Positions 15,161 through 24,144 are shown, counted from the first letter of the stretch. The stretch: 64,000 nucleotides of DNA from Planctomyces sp. SH-PL14 (GCF_001610835.1 NZ_CP011270.1:7148001-7212000); one strand, 5' to 3'. The notes: generated by a model from the letters alone, not told the origin. Numbers and translations are program-made.

Positions 15161-17302
15161 ATGGTTGCGACGAGCTTTTCGCTCTCCAGAGGCGACTTCG
15201 GCGTGGCTGATCTCAGCAAGATTCTTGTGACGCCTCAACTGCCGACTCGGTCGAATCGACCTCCGGATTATGCGGCCGAAGCTCGGGCGCTGAATCTGCT
15301 GGCCTCTCACATGGCGGAGCGGCCGAACAACGTTCTGCAGAACCTCGTAGAGATCGTGCTCGACTTAGTGAATGCTGGGTCTGCCGGCATCAGCATTCTG
15401 GAAGGCCCGTTATTCCGATGGTTGGCGACGGCGGGTAAATTCAAATCGTTGCTGAATGCCACTCTTCCTCGCACCTTCAGTCCATGCGGTGTCGTTCTCG
15501 ATACATCAGCCGCGCAGGTGATGCTGCGGCCGGCTCGTTGTTTCCCGTACATCGATGACCTCCCCAGTGCCGTCGAAGAAGTAGCACTGATTCCATTCCG
15601 ACAGGGTGGGGAGATCGTAGGCACGGTCTGGGCGGTACATCACGAGTCGGAACTCAGATTCGACGAGGAAGATCTCAGACTGCTGCAGAGCGTGTCGTTC
15701 TTTGCGAGCGCCGGCTATCAACTCGTATGCGAGCGCCGGCAGGCTGAGGGCGTCGCAGAGCGGCTGCGAAAGGCCGATCAGGAGCTTCGCGTCAGCGAAG
15801 AACGGCTCCGGCTGGCATTGGATTCTGCGGAAATGGGAAGTTGGAATGTGGATGCGTCCAGCTCCACTTTCCGCAGCGATGCTCGAGCCAGAGCGATTTT
15901 CGGGGGCGACGTTGAGGGAAAGACGCTTCGGGACATCCTGCCTCGGGTTCATGCGGACGACGTCACGGAAGTCCGGGCCGCCGCAGAGCGCTTCAAGACG
16001 GGGAACCACAACGACGGTGTATCAATTGACGTACGGATTCTGCAGGAGGGTGAGGCAGCGCGATGGGTGTCCGTCCGCGGTCGCGTCAATGTTGAGGCTG
16101 GAAGCGGAGCGATCAGCAGCATCGATGGCACGATTTCGGATATCTCGGAACGGAAGGCTGTTGAGGATCGCCTGAGAGAGATCGCGGCGGAGCTCTCCAC
16201 GGCTGATCGCCAAAAGGACGAGTTCTTGGCGATGCTCTCGCATGAGCTACGAAATCCACTGGCTCCGATTCGAAGTGCAGCGAGTCTGATTCGACTGGGT
16301 CAGGATCAGCCGGAAGTTCAGCTTGAAGCTGTCGATGTCATGGATCGACAGATCGACCACATGGTCCGGTTGGTCGATGATCTTCTCGACGTGAGCCGGG
16401 TCAGGACTGGCAAGATCGAACTACGAAAGGCGCGAGTGCCGCTGACGGGCATCGTCAGTGAAGCAGTCGAAAGGGTTCGTCCGCTGTTTGATGAGCTGGG
16501 CCACTTCTTCGAGGCTGACCTTCCAGCCGAACCGATTTTCGTGATGGCGGACGCGCAGCGAATTTCCCAGGTGGTCAGCAACCTTCTGAGCAACGCGGCC
16601 AAATACAGCGAGCGGGGGGCAGAGATCCGGCTCCGCGTCGTTCCTGTGCCGAACGCTGTCCGGATTTCCGTGAGCGACACGGGAATCGGGATCGCCGAAG
16701 AGATGCTCGCGAAGGTGTTCGAGCTGTTTGCCCAAGTAGACCAGACTCTGGAGCGGACGGGCGGGGGGCTTGGAATCGGTCTTTCCCTGGTTCGCAGCCT
16801 GGTCGAGCTACACCACGGAACAGTTGAAGTTCGCAGCGATGGCATTGGCCACGGAAGCGAATTCACTGTCATCCTGCCTGCGGAGAGTGCGGGGGGATCC
16901 GCGGCCCTGCCGACCGCCGAAGTGCCCGGGAAGGGCCTGATCCCTCGCAAGATTCTGCTTGTTGACGACAACCGGGACAGCGCGATTTCGTTGGCAATGA
17001 TTCTGAAGCTGCAGGGGCACAGTACGACGTTGGCGCACGATGGTCGGGCCGCAGTTGCCATGGCCGAGCAGGTTCGGCCAGAAGTGATGCTGGTTGACAT
17101 CGGTCTGCCGGGCTTGAACGGCTACGAAGTCGCCCGTGCTGTCCGGGGCAAACCGTGGGGCCCCGGGGTGACCTTGATTGCACTTACCGGATGGGGCAGG
17201 GACGAGGATCGGGCCGAATCCGCGGCAGCCGGGTTCGATTCGCACCTTGTCAAACCGCTGTCGTATCCGCAGCTCAATCGCATCCTCTGCGGCATTGCAT
17301 GA
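15161..17302 (+). CDS. Soluble hybrid histidine kinase: GAF-PAS-HisKA-HATPase-REC
   Basis: 713 aa. An N-terminal GAF-like domain (~40-190) and a PAS domain with C-terminal motif (~215-330) precede HisKA with phospho-accepting H361 (MLSHELRNP). The ATPase domain has N-box (NLLSNAAKY), G1 (DTGIGIAEE) and G2 (GGGLGIGLS), and the receiver domain has phospho-acceptor D646 and HLVKP. No membrane segment, so it senses a cytoplasmic signal. It lies directly after the secretin within a phage unit. Its likely partner is the response regulator at 19136-19933. Unit 3 has a diverged homologue at 44463-46541. The start lacks a clear ribosome site. Confidence 0.88.
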   Translation: MVATSFSLSRGDFGVADLSKILVTPQLPTRSNRPPDYAAEARALNLLASHMAERPNNVLQNLVEIVLDLVNAGSAGISILEGPLFRWLATAGKFKSLLNATLPRTFSPCGVVLDTSAAQVMLRPARCFPYIDDLPSAVEEVALIPFRQGGEIVGTVWAVHHESELRFDEEDLRLLQSVSFFASAGYQLVCERRQAEGVAERLRKADQELRVSEERLRLALDSAEMGSWNVDASSSTFRSDARARAIFGGDVEGKTLRDILPRVHADDVTEVRAAAERFKTGNHNDGVSIDVRILQEGEAARWVSVRGRVNVEAGSGAISSIDGTISDISERKAVEDRLREIAAELSTADRQKDEFLAMLSHELRNPLAPIRSAASLIRLGQDQPEVQLEAVDVMDRQIDHMVRLVDDLLDVSRVRTGKIELRKARVPLTGIVSEAVERVRPLFDELGHFFEADLPAEPIFVMADAQRISQVVSNLLSNAAKYSERGAEIRLRVVPVPNAVRISVSDTGIGIAEEMLAKVFELFAQVDQTLERTGGGLGIGLSLVRSLVELHHGTVEVRSDGIGHGSEFTVILPAESAGGSAALPTAEVPGKGLIPRKILLVDDNRDSAISLAMILKLQGHSTTLAHDGRAAVAMAEQVRPEVMLVDIGLPGLNGYEVARAVRGKPWGPGVTLIALTGWGRDEDRAESAAAGFDSHLVKPLSYPQLNRILCGIA

Positions 17303-17460
17303 GAAACGTCCTTCTTTGGTGCGGAACGCTGATGAACGACGCGAGTCGCGAATGTTTCGCCGATACTGGCGATCGCAACAGAATGGGCTAGCCAGCGGCG
17401 CAACGTTTGCCATTCCCTGTTGTCATACATCATGTGTCGTTTCACGCGGGGAATCGCTTC

Positions 17461-17955
17461 ATGCCAAAAACTACCACGACGGTCGGCACGGTTGTCGGCG
17501 CGTTCGAGACTGAGTTAGAGGCGCAAGCGGCCGTGAAAGCCCTTCAATGTGCCGGTTTTAGCGAAGAAGAGATTGTGTTCGTGGCGCCGAGTTCGGAATC
17601 CGGTTTTTTTGGTGTCAGGACCGGTACGAAGGTCGGGGATAATGTCGTTGTCGGCCTATTGGTGGGAGGAGCAATCGGTGGGCTTTGGGGAATGGGAATC
17701 TTAGCGAGAGTGGTTCCCGGAGTTGGGCCCGCAGTCGTTGGTGGCACACTGCCCGCGCTGCTGTCGAGTGTCGCCGCTGGAGCGGCTGTCATAAGCGTCG
17801 TCGGTGCCCTCATCGGCATGGGAATTCCGGTTAAGGACGCTGACCACGCTAACCCAGAATACGGTAAGGGCAGGTCCATCGTCTCGGTTCGAGGTAACCG
17901 AGCCAACGAAGGCCGAGCTATCCTGGACGCGAATGGAGCTGTGCGCCGTCTTTGA
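17461..17955 (+). CDS. General stress protein 17M/YflT-like glycine-zipper protein
   Basis: 164 aa. The first ~60 residues follow the YflT-like pattern (VGAFETELEAQAAVKALQCAGF, then EEIVFVAP). A Gly-rich hydrophobic middle (VVGLLVGGAIGGLWGMGIL and PALLSSVAAGAAVISVVGALIGMGIP) resembles glycine-zipper membrane segments. A C-terminal segment ends RGNRANEGRAILDANGAV. Found only in unit 2 in this window. Such proteins are linked to stress in free-living bacteria; the role in a prophage is unknown. Confidence 0.65.
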   Translation: MPKTTTTVGTVVGAFETELEAQAAVKALQCAGFSEEEIVFVAPSSESGFFGVRTGTKVGDNVVVGLLVGGAIGGLWGMGILARVVPGVGPAVVGGTLPALLSSVAAGAAVISVVGALIGMGIPVKDADHANPEYGKGRSIVSVRGNRANEGRAILDANGAVRRL

Positions 17956-18103
17956 AACGAGGAAATTCTTTGCTGACGTTGGCATGCGGCGCACTGTTAC
18001 CGATCGCTGGTCGCGCGACCGCAGCACCGTGGAAGTGTAGAGCGCGAGATGAGCAGTCACCGTTCAGAGATGTGTGGCTGACTCATTCTTGTTCGATCGA
18101 AAC

Positions 18104-18168
18104 GAATCGCCGCCGGGAGGCGCCCCGCCCGACCCCAGGGAAGGCGGGGAGGGACCCGGCGGCGATTC
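18104..18168. repeat. Large GC-rich hairpin
   Basis: GAATCGCCGCCGGG pairs perfectly with CCCGGCGGCGATTC 37 bases downstream, and the interior can pair again (CCCCGCC/GGCGGGG). No T-run follows, so it is not a standard terminator. The inner part resembles the secretin tail DNA near 18750 and 38590. Confidence 0.7.
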
Positions 18169-18223
18169 CATCTTGGTCACTCGCCGGTCAGACTTTTTCC
18201 CGGTCTAGGGCGGTGTTCATTCC

Positions 18224-18949
18224 TGAAAGATCTGCCCGACGTCGCCAACGAAAAGAGCCGCACGATGATCGTGGCGGAAACGCTCATGCTCATCGTGGAC
18301 GGTGACACCGGGACCTGGCAGCGATCGCGGCAAGTCCCTATCGAGAGCTCCGTCATTGATCCCCGGACCGGGGCCATTTCCCGCAGCTACGATTACCGCT
18401 CGGCTGGGTTCAACATCACTGTCGATCTGCGGGAGTCGTCCTGGCGATCGGCCCGGATGCAGTTCAGCGTGCAGCTTGGCGACGTGATCTCCGGCGGTGA
18501 TGATCTGGACCGCCGGTCGTCGCCGATTAGTCCTTGAAGGTCTCGGCCGACGTCTACACCGGTGCTGTCTACCTGGTCGGGGCTCTCCGGGAGGGGACCG
18601 GGAACAAAGGTGCGGCCGGCGCACTCAAGTTCGGCGATCGCCAGTCGTCCGATTCCACCGAGGTCGTTGTCTTCGCTCGTGTCGCCCGGATTGGTGGATC
18701 CCTTCTTCCGGATCCGGCGACGGAGGGGCCGGAGCTGGGGGGGCCCCGACCGACCCCAGGGAGGGCGGGGGGGCACCGGCGCAGGCTCCGGAGTCGTCCG
18801 GGCCTGCGGTCTGTCCGGACCCCCCTCTGGTTCCTGTCGAGCCGCTTCCTACGCCCGCCGGCCCGGGGCTGCCGCGCCTCGAGCCGCTCGAGCCGGTCTC
18901 TCGAGGAATGAAAAGACCGCTGGTGGTTGTCGGGGATCTGGTCGAGTAA
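18224..18949 (+). pseudogene. Duplicated 3' fragment of the secretin gene
   Basis: Matches the last ~40% of the secretin from the DVANEKSRTMIVAE segment onward but lacks a 5' end. A one-base net loss near 18505 leads to a stop at 18536 (SSPISP then TGA), and reading continues in another frame with SADVYTGAVYLVGALREG. A second shift in the G-run near 18735 leads to the ancestral tail (ends VVVGDLVE). The kinase and stress genes therefore lie between a complete secretin and a broken partial copy. Confidence 0.85.
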
Positions 18950-19135
18950 CAGCCTCGAGGCTGCGCGATTTCTGGAGTCCCGCGCGATCGCGCGGCGTCG
19001 ACCGAGCCGGCGGCCGACGATGCCGCTACGTTCAGAGTTGAAACCAGAGAAAACCTCGGACAAAGTTGGGGCAATGGAGTATTAGGAACGGTCGTTCACC
19101 CAGGTTATTTCCGCATCGTGAGTACGAGGTCCCCC

Positions 19136-19933
19136 ATGCAGTCGTCAGATCCGGAGAACGAGCCTCGGTACCGAATCGTCGTCGTCGATGATCACGCGTT
19201 GACGCGGCTTGGCGTCGCTCATGTGGTTACGAGTCGACCGGACTGGGAGCTCTGCGGCGAAGCTGGCGAGTGCGTGCAGGCGATTCAGTTGGTTCGCGAC
19301 GTTCGGCCGGATCTGGCGATCGTGGATCTGCGTCTTCCGGGGGGCGACAGTATGGAGCTCATCAGGCAGATCCGGCGCGATGTACCGTCTTGTCGCGTTC
19401 TGGTTCTCTCAGCGCAAGATGAGGATTTGTTTGCTCAACGCGTCCTGCGAGCCGGCGGACAGGGCTTCATCAGCAAGATGGAGCCGCTGCCAGCGCTTAT
19501 CGAGACCATAGAGAAGGTCCTGGCAGGCCGGATCGCCTTGAGCCCGCGCATGACCGATCGTCTCCTGGCTGCCAGCAGCGGACACGACTTTGAAAACAGG
19601 TCGCCCCTTGAATCCCTCAGCAATCGGGAGATGGAGGTCTATGATCGCCTCGGACGGGGGATGGCACCGAAGGAGATTGCACGAGATCTCCACCTGAGCA
19701 TCAAGACGGTGGAATATCATCGCCAGAACATCATTCAGAAGCTGCAGTTGTCAGGGAGTAAGGATCTGCTTCGTCACGCAACCTTGCATGTGTCAGGCCA
19801 GTTGAACGGTCAGCCTCCCGCGATGACTTCAAACGTAGCGCCCCGGCACTCTACCTGTAGGGACACAGGCATCGGAGGATGCCATGGCACGAAAAGCAGC
19901 TGCGAAACGCGAACTGATCGACACGGGGACTGA
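19136..19933 (+). CDS. NarL/FixJ-family response regulator (unit 2)
   Basis: ATG follows GAGG; an upstream GTG at 19118 is possible. The receiver domain has acidic pair VDDH, phospho-acceptor D64 (AIVDLRLPGG) and switch Lys (FISKME). A LuxR-type HTH follows at ~160-205 (LSNREMEVYDRLGRGMAPKEIARDL, recognition helix SIKTVEYHRQN). It should bind DNA when phosphorylated, probably by the nearby hybrid kinase. The C-terminal ~40 residues beyond the HTH are atypical and the gene overlaps the next by 50 nt. Homologue of 41721-42422. Confidence 0.88.
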   Translation: MQSSDPENEPRYRIVVVDDHALTRLGVAHVVTSRPDWELCGEAGECVQAIQLVRDVRPDLAIVDLRLPGGDSMELIRQIRRDVPSCRVLVLSAQDEDLFAQRVLRAGGQGFISKMEPLPALIETIEKVLAGRIALSPRMTDRLLAASSGHDFENRSPLESLSNREMEVYDRLGRGMAPKEIARDLHLSIKTVEYHRQNIIQKLQLSGSKDLLRHATLHVSGQLNGQPPAMTSNVAPRHSTCRDTGIGGCHGTKSSCETRTDRHGD

Positions 19934-20072
19934 CAAGCGGTACGTCCGCCGCGACGAGAATGGGCAGTTCAAGGAGAGCGACGATGTCGGGCGGTCACTC
20001 AGCCAGGATCGTCAGCGGCACGCCAAGACAGTTGCCAAGAAAGGGCAGGGCGACAAAGGGGATCACGGCTGA
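19884..20072 (+). CDS. 62-aa conserved basic protein (KRELIDTG family)
   Basis: ATG five bases after GGAGG. The sequence runs AAKRELIDTGTDKRYVRRDE, then GQFKESDDVGRSLSQDR, and ends KKGQGDKGDHG. Small proteins with this pattern are, from general knowledge, widespread and uncharacterised in many bacteria. Nearly identical to 44151-44339 in unit 3. Positively charged and probably disordered; role unknown. Confidence 0.8.
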   Translation: MARKAAAKRELIDTGTDKRYVRRDENGQFKESDDVGRSLSQDRQRHAKTVAKKGQGDKGDHG

Positions 20073-20142
20073 TTGCATTCGAGAGTCTCGTATGCAGCGA
20101 CCCGCACCCACGATGTACACCGCTCGTTCGAGCCGGCGACTC

Positions 20143-20433
20143 TCACTTCCCAAGCTTCCGCAAGATTACGGCGATGTCAGCCACGCGGTACAGAAGTGCT
20201 GACGTGTAGGTTTCGGACGGCTCCATTCCCGCGACAGTGTGTCCCAGTTCCGTGCAGGCGTAGCCGGCTGCCGTTGCTTCGACGAGCCGCTGCTGCACGA
20301 GGGCGTCAAGGTGAAGGAACTCAACGATCCCGGTTGGCGTGGTCATTGGTCTGTCGCGCCCGCAGATCTGTTGCAGCATATGGAGTTCGGACTTTGCGAC
20401 AACGATGTCGTCGTCAGGCCGCGCCTTGACCAT
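20143..20433 (-). CDS. 96-aa winged-helix-like small protein (minus-strand subgroup)
   Basis: Shares a pattern with 42936-43220 and the C-terminal part of 40657-41157: a first helix (KSELHMLQQICG), IVEFLHLDALVQQRLVEAT, and a TELGHTVA turn, like the last helix and wing of small winged-helix folds. Encoded opposite to the flanking cargo genes. It may be a small DNA-binding regulator; this is inference from pattern only. Confidence 0.6.
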   Translation of the reverse strand: MVKARPDDDIVVAKSELHMLQQICGRDRPMTTPTGIVEFLHLDALVQQRLVEATAAGYACTELGHTVAGMEPSETYTSALLYRVADIAVILRKLGK

Positions 20434-20559
20434 CTTGGCCCCTGTATTCCTGGGTCCCTCCGGCAGGAAATTACCTAGTCACCTAAGGCTTCTGCATCTG
20501 GCGCGCCCGCCGTAGCAAAACGGAACAGTCTCTGCGGGGTGGCATTGTCGAGGTGCCAC

Positions 20560-21107
20560 CATCATCGACGACAAACGGGGCCGAAAGCCCGCAGCACAAA
20601 GTTGCAACTCGGTAGTTCAACGCAACATTCGAGACGTGATTCAAGCTCGGAAGAGAATTGAAAGGAGGGAGTCGGGTAGCGAACGGATCGCTCGGAAGAT
20701 CACAGAGCTGGCCGGCAATCTGGGATTCGCCTATTTCCACTGTGCGTGGTTTGGGGTGTGGATCGCCTTCAATCTGTGGAAAGGGGGAGGGGGCGTTTGA
20801 TCCATTCCCGTTCGTGCTGCTGACCACCGCGGTCTCTCTGGAGGCCATCTTTCTGACTTTGATGGTCTTGGTCAGTCAAAACCGCGAGGCGAAACTGGAA
20901 GAGCAGCGGGCCGATCTCGATCTGCAAATCGATCTTCTGGCGGAATACGAAGTGACACGGCTCCTCTGTCTCGTCTCCGCCATCGCCAAGAAGCTGGAAG
21001 TCGACGAGACCGAAGACGAGGACATGAAAGAACTGCTGAAGGCCGTCCGGCCGAGAGATCTCCTTAACGAGCTGGAGACTCTTGAGGCACGTAAGGCCGT
21101 TCCCTGA
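20560..21107 (+). pseudogene. DUF1003-like membrane protein with frameshift
   Basis: One frame gives RKITELAGNLGFAYFHCAWF and VWIAFNLWKGGG, then a stop near 20800; the next frame continues FDPFPFVLLTTAVSLEAIFL, VLVSQNREAK, DLQIDLLAEYEVTRLL. Together these form the usual DUF1003 order (two membrane spans, then the SQNR motif and helical tail). The break lies in the run GGGGGAGGGGG near 20780-20791. It could be a real mutation, a sequencing error or slippage. The exact 5' end is uncertain. Confidence 0.7.
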
Positions 21108-21304
21108 TAGCGCAGGTGATTGGCTGGTCAAGCTCCAGGATGGTTCTCCTGCCGTCGTGAGTGATTGCCCGAACCTGCTGCCACACGCTTGGATCAGTGA
21201 TAACGCTGTCCCACGGCGTCGGCCGCCGAGTTGCGCCGCCCTCGAAGACGGACGGCTCCGAATTTGCAGTGGGCAGAGGAGAATCGTTTGGTGTGGATTC
21301 GGGG

Positions 21305-21336
21305 GCGGGGTCAGTAAGTGCTGACCCCGCTTTTTT
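21305..21336 (+). terminator. Rho-independent terminator
   Basis: GCGGGGTCAG pairs perfectly with CTGACCCCGC around a 6-nt loop, followed by six T. It lies after the DUF1003-like remnant and 23 nt before the CsrA-like gene, so it separates the two transcripts. Confidence 0.9.
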
Positions 21337-21359
21337 CTGATTGCTCTTGAGAGAACGCC

Positions 21360-21710
21360 ATGATCGCGGGACGATGGATCCTTCATCCTCAGTCCTCGGG
21401 CGACCATGGCGTGTTCGTACTCTCCAGATCTTTGGGGCAAAGCGTCGTCGTCGATGAGACGTTCATTCTTGTTGTCGCGTCAATCGGCGAACGTGAAGCG
21501 ACATTGATTCGAACCGACGAGTCAGGTCTGCACGGCGTCGAATTCACCATCCGACCTGGTTGTATGACTGATATCGCGCCGGGGGTCGGAGCAACGCTGA
21601 TCCCGTTCGAGAAACGCAAAGTGCGGATCGGTTTCGTCACCTTCGACGGCCATGTTGTCCGCGCCATATCGTCGGCACTGCGTTCTTCATCGGACCTGAG
21701 AAGCCCGTAG
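21360..21710 (+). CDS. CsrA-like protein with extended C-terminus (unit 2)
   Basis: 116 aa. After a short leader the segment VFVLSRSLGQSVVVDETFIL followed by VVASIGEREATLI matches the first half of CsrA (consensus MLVLSRKxGExIxIxxDI). CsrA proteins bind mRNA leaders and block translation. The second half does not follow classic CsrA (usually ~60-70 aa) and ends near IGFVTFDGHVVRAIS. It lacks an obvious R44-region helix, so RNA binding is not assured. Unit 3 has a similar protein at 43597-43917. Confidence 0.7.
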   Translation: MIAGRWILHPQSSGDHGVFVLSRSLGQSVVVDETFILVVASIGEREATLIRTDESGLHGVEFTIRPGCMTDIAPGVGATLIPFEKRKVRIGFVTFDGHVVRAISSALRSSSDLRSP

Positions 21711-22179
21711 GGCCCTTCGCGCAGTAATTGAGGATCGACGACGCAACCGCTGCCGGACGCTTGAGCGCGGGGACCACATTCTCTGCGTTCGCGTCCGGTC
21801 GCGTTGTTCTGCGAGCAGGGCAGGGAAGCGGTGGCAGAGTTGGGCGGTTAAAACAAACGTCCCGGCGACGTCGACCGGCAGGCTGCCGGACCTGCGGGAT
21901 CATCGCCGGGACATTCTGTAGCTCAGAGCAAGAGACTCATAAGCGAGTATCTCCGTTTACTCTGCCCCAATCTAGGTACAACCGCAAAAGTTTGCGCCGT
22001 AGGAACGCGGCGAGGGGCCGGCGCAAGTTTGGTGTTGTCCAGCCAGAGCGGCTGTAGGTCGGGTTGGCCTGCGCCGATATCCAAAATGTCCCAGGGAGGG
22101 GACAGCGAAATCGCAAGCACGCCCCTCCAGGCCCCTTTTTCGGCGACGAGTCGTGCATCTGGTGGGGACTGAACGGACG
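21711..22179. other. Gene-poor interval between cargo and ParB-like operon
   Basis: No convincing coding frame on either strand; candidates are Arg/Pro-rich shadows. It separates the rightward CsrA-like gene from the 3' end of the leftward ParB-like operon. No terminator with a T-run was found. Confidence 0.5.
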
Positions 22180-23514
22180 TCATTTCAGCAGGGCAGGAAG
22201 GTCCTGGGGACGAAGTCCGGGCAGGTAGCGACCGCGGATCTTTCGGAGGTCTTCCGGCAGGAGGTCGTAGCACCGGGCCAGCTCGTCGATGCACGTCTCC
22301 CGGTCCCACTCGGTCGCGAAGTCGATTCCCAGGGTCGCCGCGACCCGGGCTGCCTCGTGAGCGTTCCAGGGCTCGGCGGACCGCAGGAACTCGATCAGCC
22401 AGGCTGCCAGCGCCGCCTCGTTCGCCCGGCTTTTGTGCTGCGTGTGTTCCAGGACCTTCGAGAAGGTCGGTTCTTCGCGGAGGTCCTGATCTTGGTAGTA
22501 CCGGAACAGCGCGAAGGAGAGTCCGCCGAGGTCACCGACGCCGGATCCGGCCATCATCGCTGGGACCAGGGCGAACAGTTTGGGCCGCGATCGTGCGTTG
22601 TCGAGCTTCTTGATGATGGCTCGGGTGAACCAGGTGGCGAGGAAGGCGAGACGCTTCCATTCGTCCGGGATTTGCTCCGTCTTTCCCGGGGCCAAATCCG
22701 GCTGCGGCTCCTCGGCCGCCGCCTCCCGTTCCACTTGGCGGTTCTCCTGGTGTAGGCGGTCGAAAAGCTCGACGTTGAAGCACCGGTCGACGTCGCCGAC
22801 CCGTTTCGTATCCAGCTCCTTCTCGTGCTTCTTCTGCCACTTGACCTTCGGGTCAAAAGCCCGGGAGTGCAGAGTCACCTGTTCGCTCACGATGAGCTGC
22901 CAATACTCGGCCGTCATATCGGCCCCATGCGAGCGTCCGCTGTCCCATTCCTTCCGGCAGCCGGTGACGATCGCCGGGTATCCGGCCCACCTGGTCAACG
23001 CGCGTGCATGGGTCGGCGTGAACGTCCCCTCGCGGATCTCCTTCTCCCAACCGGGGCACTTGAGCGGTGAGACCTGCACAGAGAACCAGTCTTCGGTTTT
23101 CGCCATCCTGGCGGCAGCGAGCCGCTGTGATCCCATCATCTCCGCCAGGTCGTGGAGTGTGAGGGCAAACTCCCACGGGTCCAGCTGCTCGCGGAGGAGG
23201 TTCTCGTCGATCCGCTGCATCGCGGCGGTCTTGTCGTCCAGGTCCTTGATCTTGGCCGGGACCGTTTTCCGGCCGGCGTGTTTGGAGGCCCAGAAGCGGC
23301 GCTCCCCGTAGATGATCTCGTACCGGCCGTCATTCTTCTGCCGGAGTCCGATATCTTCCAGCAGCCCGAAGGACTTGACCGAGGCGACCAGCTCTTTCAT
23401 GCCGGTGGCGGTCCCTTTCTCCAGGGCAGGGCGGTCACGGTGGTTCAACGGGGAGGGGTCGATCAGGGAGATCTCGACGTCTTGGGATTCAACGTTCTTC
23501 GACTTGGTGACCAT
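22180..23514 (-). CDS. ParB-like domain protein (unit 2)
   Basis: 444 aa from an ATG preceded by AAGGAA. ParB N-terminal motifs: VEISLIDPSPLNHR near the start, YGERRFWASKHAG (GERR box), then DENLLREQLDPWE, followed by an HTH-like segment (EMMGSQRLAAARMAKTEDW) and THARALTRW. The C-terminal half is helical with no recognised domain. Terminal gene of a leftward operon with 23528-23755, 23760-24095 and 24162-24446. Very close to the unit 3 protein. No ParA is encoded nearby. It might bind the 18-bp palindrome present twice in its own operon; this is a hypothesis. Confidence 0.85.
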   Translation of the reverse strand: MVTKSKNVESQDVEISLIDPSPLNHRDRPALEKGTATGMKELVASVKSFGLLEDIGLRQKNDGRYEIIYGERRFWASKHAGRKTVPAKIKDLDDKTAAMQRIDENLLREQLDPWEFALTLHDLAEMMGSQRLAAARMAKTEDWFSVQVSPLKCPGWEKEIREGTFTPTHARALTRWAGYPAIVTGCRKEWDSGRSHGADMTAEYWQLIVSEQVTLHSRAFDPKVKWQKKHEKELDTKRVGDVDRCFNVELFDRLHQENRQVEREAAAEEPQPDLAPGKTEQIPDEWKRLAFLATWFTRAIIKKLDNARSRPKLFALVPAMMAGSGVGDLGGLSFALFRYYQDQDLREEPTFSKVLEHTQHKSRANEAALAAWLIEFLRSAEPWNAHEAARVAATLGIDFATEWDRETCIDELARCYDLLPEDLRKIRGRYLPGLRPQDLPALLK

Positions 23515-23527
23515 GAAAGCGGGTTCC

Positions 23528-23755
23528 TTAGAACGGAGGGTCTTCGGGTGGTTGCCGGAGCCATTGGGCGGCCTCGGCGACGAAAGCGGACAACTTGCGG
23601 AGCGTGATCTCGGCGAAAGCGGCCGTGGCCAGGACTCGCCGGCGTCGTTCGATGGATGTGTTCTCATCCATCCATTGGATTTCCTCGCGGAGCCTGCGGA
23701 GCTGGTCCTCCAGGTCCTTGAGCTGCAAATCGACGCGCGTCGATTCCGGTTTCAT
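23528..23755 (-). CDS. 75-aa coiled-coil protein, palindrome in its 5' end
   Basis: Starts MKPESTRVDLQLKDLEDQ; STRVD is encoded by the palindrome at 23728-23745. A heptad-like segment (LKDLEDQLRRLREEIQWMDE) is followed by a second helix (LATAAFAEITLRKLSAFVAEA). Nearly identical to 48013-48240. Located just upstream of the ParB-like gene, so co-expressed; function unknown. Confidence 0.65.
   Translation of the reverse strand: MKPESTRVDLQLKDLEDQLRRLREEIQWMDENTSIERRRRVLATAAFAEITLRKLSAFVAEAAQWLRQPPEDPPF
23728..23745. repeat. 18-bp palindrome AATCGACGCGCGTCGATT
   Basis: Perfect copy spanning codons near the start of the coiled-coil gene; conserved at 48213-48230. Confidence 0.85.
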
Positions 23756-23759
23756 GGCG

Positions 23760-24095
23760 CTAGTTGTTCTGGGGGTCGGTGTAGCGGCGGAGGGTTTCGG
23801 CGGCGGTCGGGTAGCTGCGCTTCAGGAACTGGAGCGTGTGGCGGGCGAGGGATTCGGCCAGCTTCACGACGGCTTTCCCGTCCTGGGCGTTGAACGCCTT
23901 GCCTCTGACCGCGAACACTGCCGCGAATGCGGCCATCTGGAGCGTCAGCATCCAGACACGAGAGAGGTCCTTCTCTGAGACCTGGCGGTAGTTGTCCTCG
24001 TCGGGGAAGCGTTCCAGGAGGGTCGGGTTGACGAGGATCTGTGCCGCCAGGTTCTTCTGGCGTTCGGTAATCGGGTGGTCTTTCGCGGGGATCAT
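23760..24095 (-). CDS. 111-aa helical protein specific to unit 2
   Basis: Starts MIPAKDHPITERQKNLAAQI; all-helical soluble sequence (SRVWMLTLQMAAFAAVFAV, DGKAVVKLAESLARHTLQFL). Fills the slot between the coiled-coil and the membrane protein genes, which in unit 3 holds a 26-aa membrane peptide. No family recognised. Confidence 0.65.
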   Translation of the reverse strand: MIPAKDHPITERQKNLAAQILVNPTLLERFPDEDNYRQVSEKDLSRVWMLTLQMAAFAAVFAVRGKAFNAQDGKAVVKLAESLARHTLQFLKRSYPTAAETLRRYTDPQNN

Positions 24096-24144
24096 CGGTC
24101 GTCCTTTCGTCCCGCCAGCGGGCGGGCAGGGTGGTTGAGCGGGA

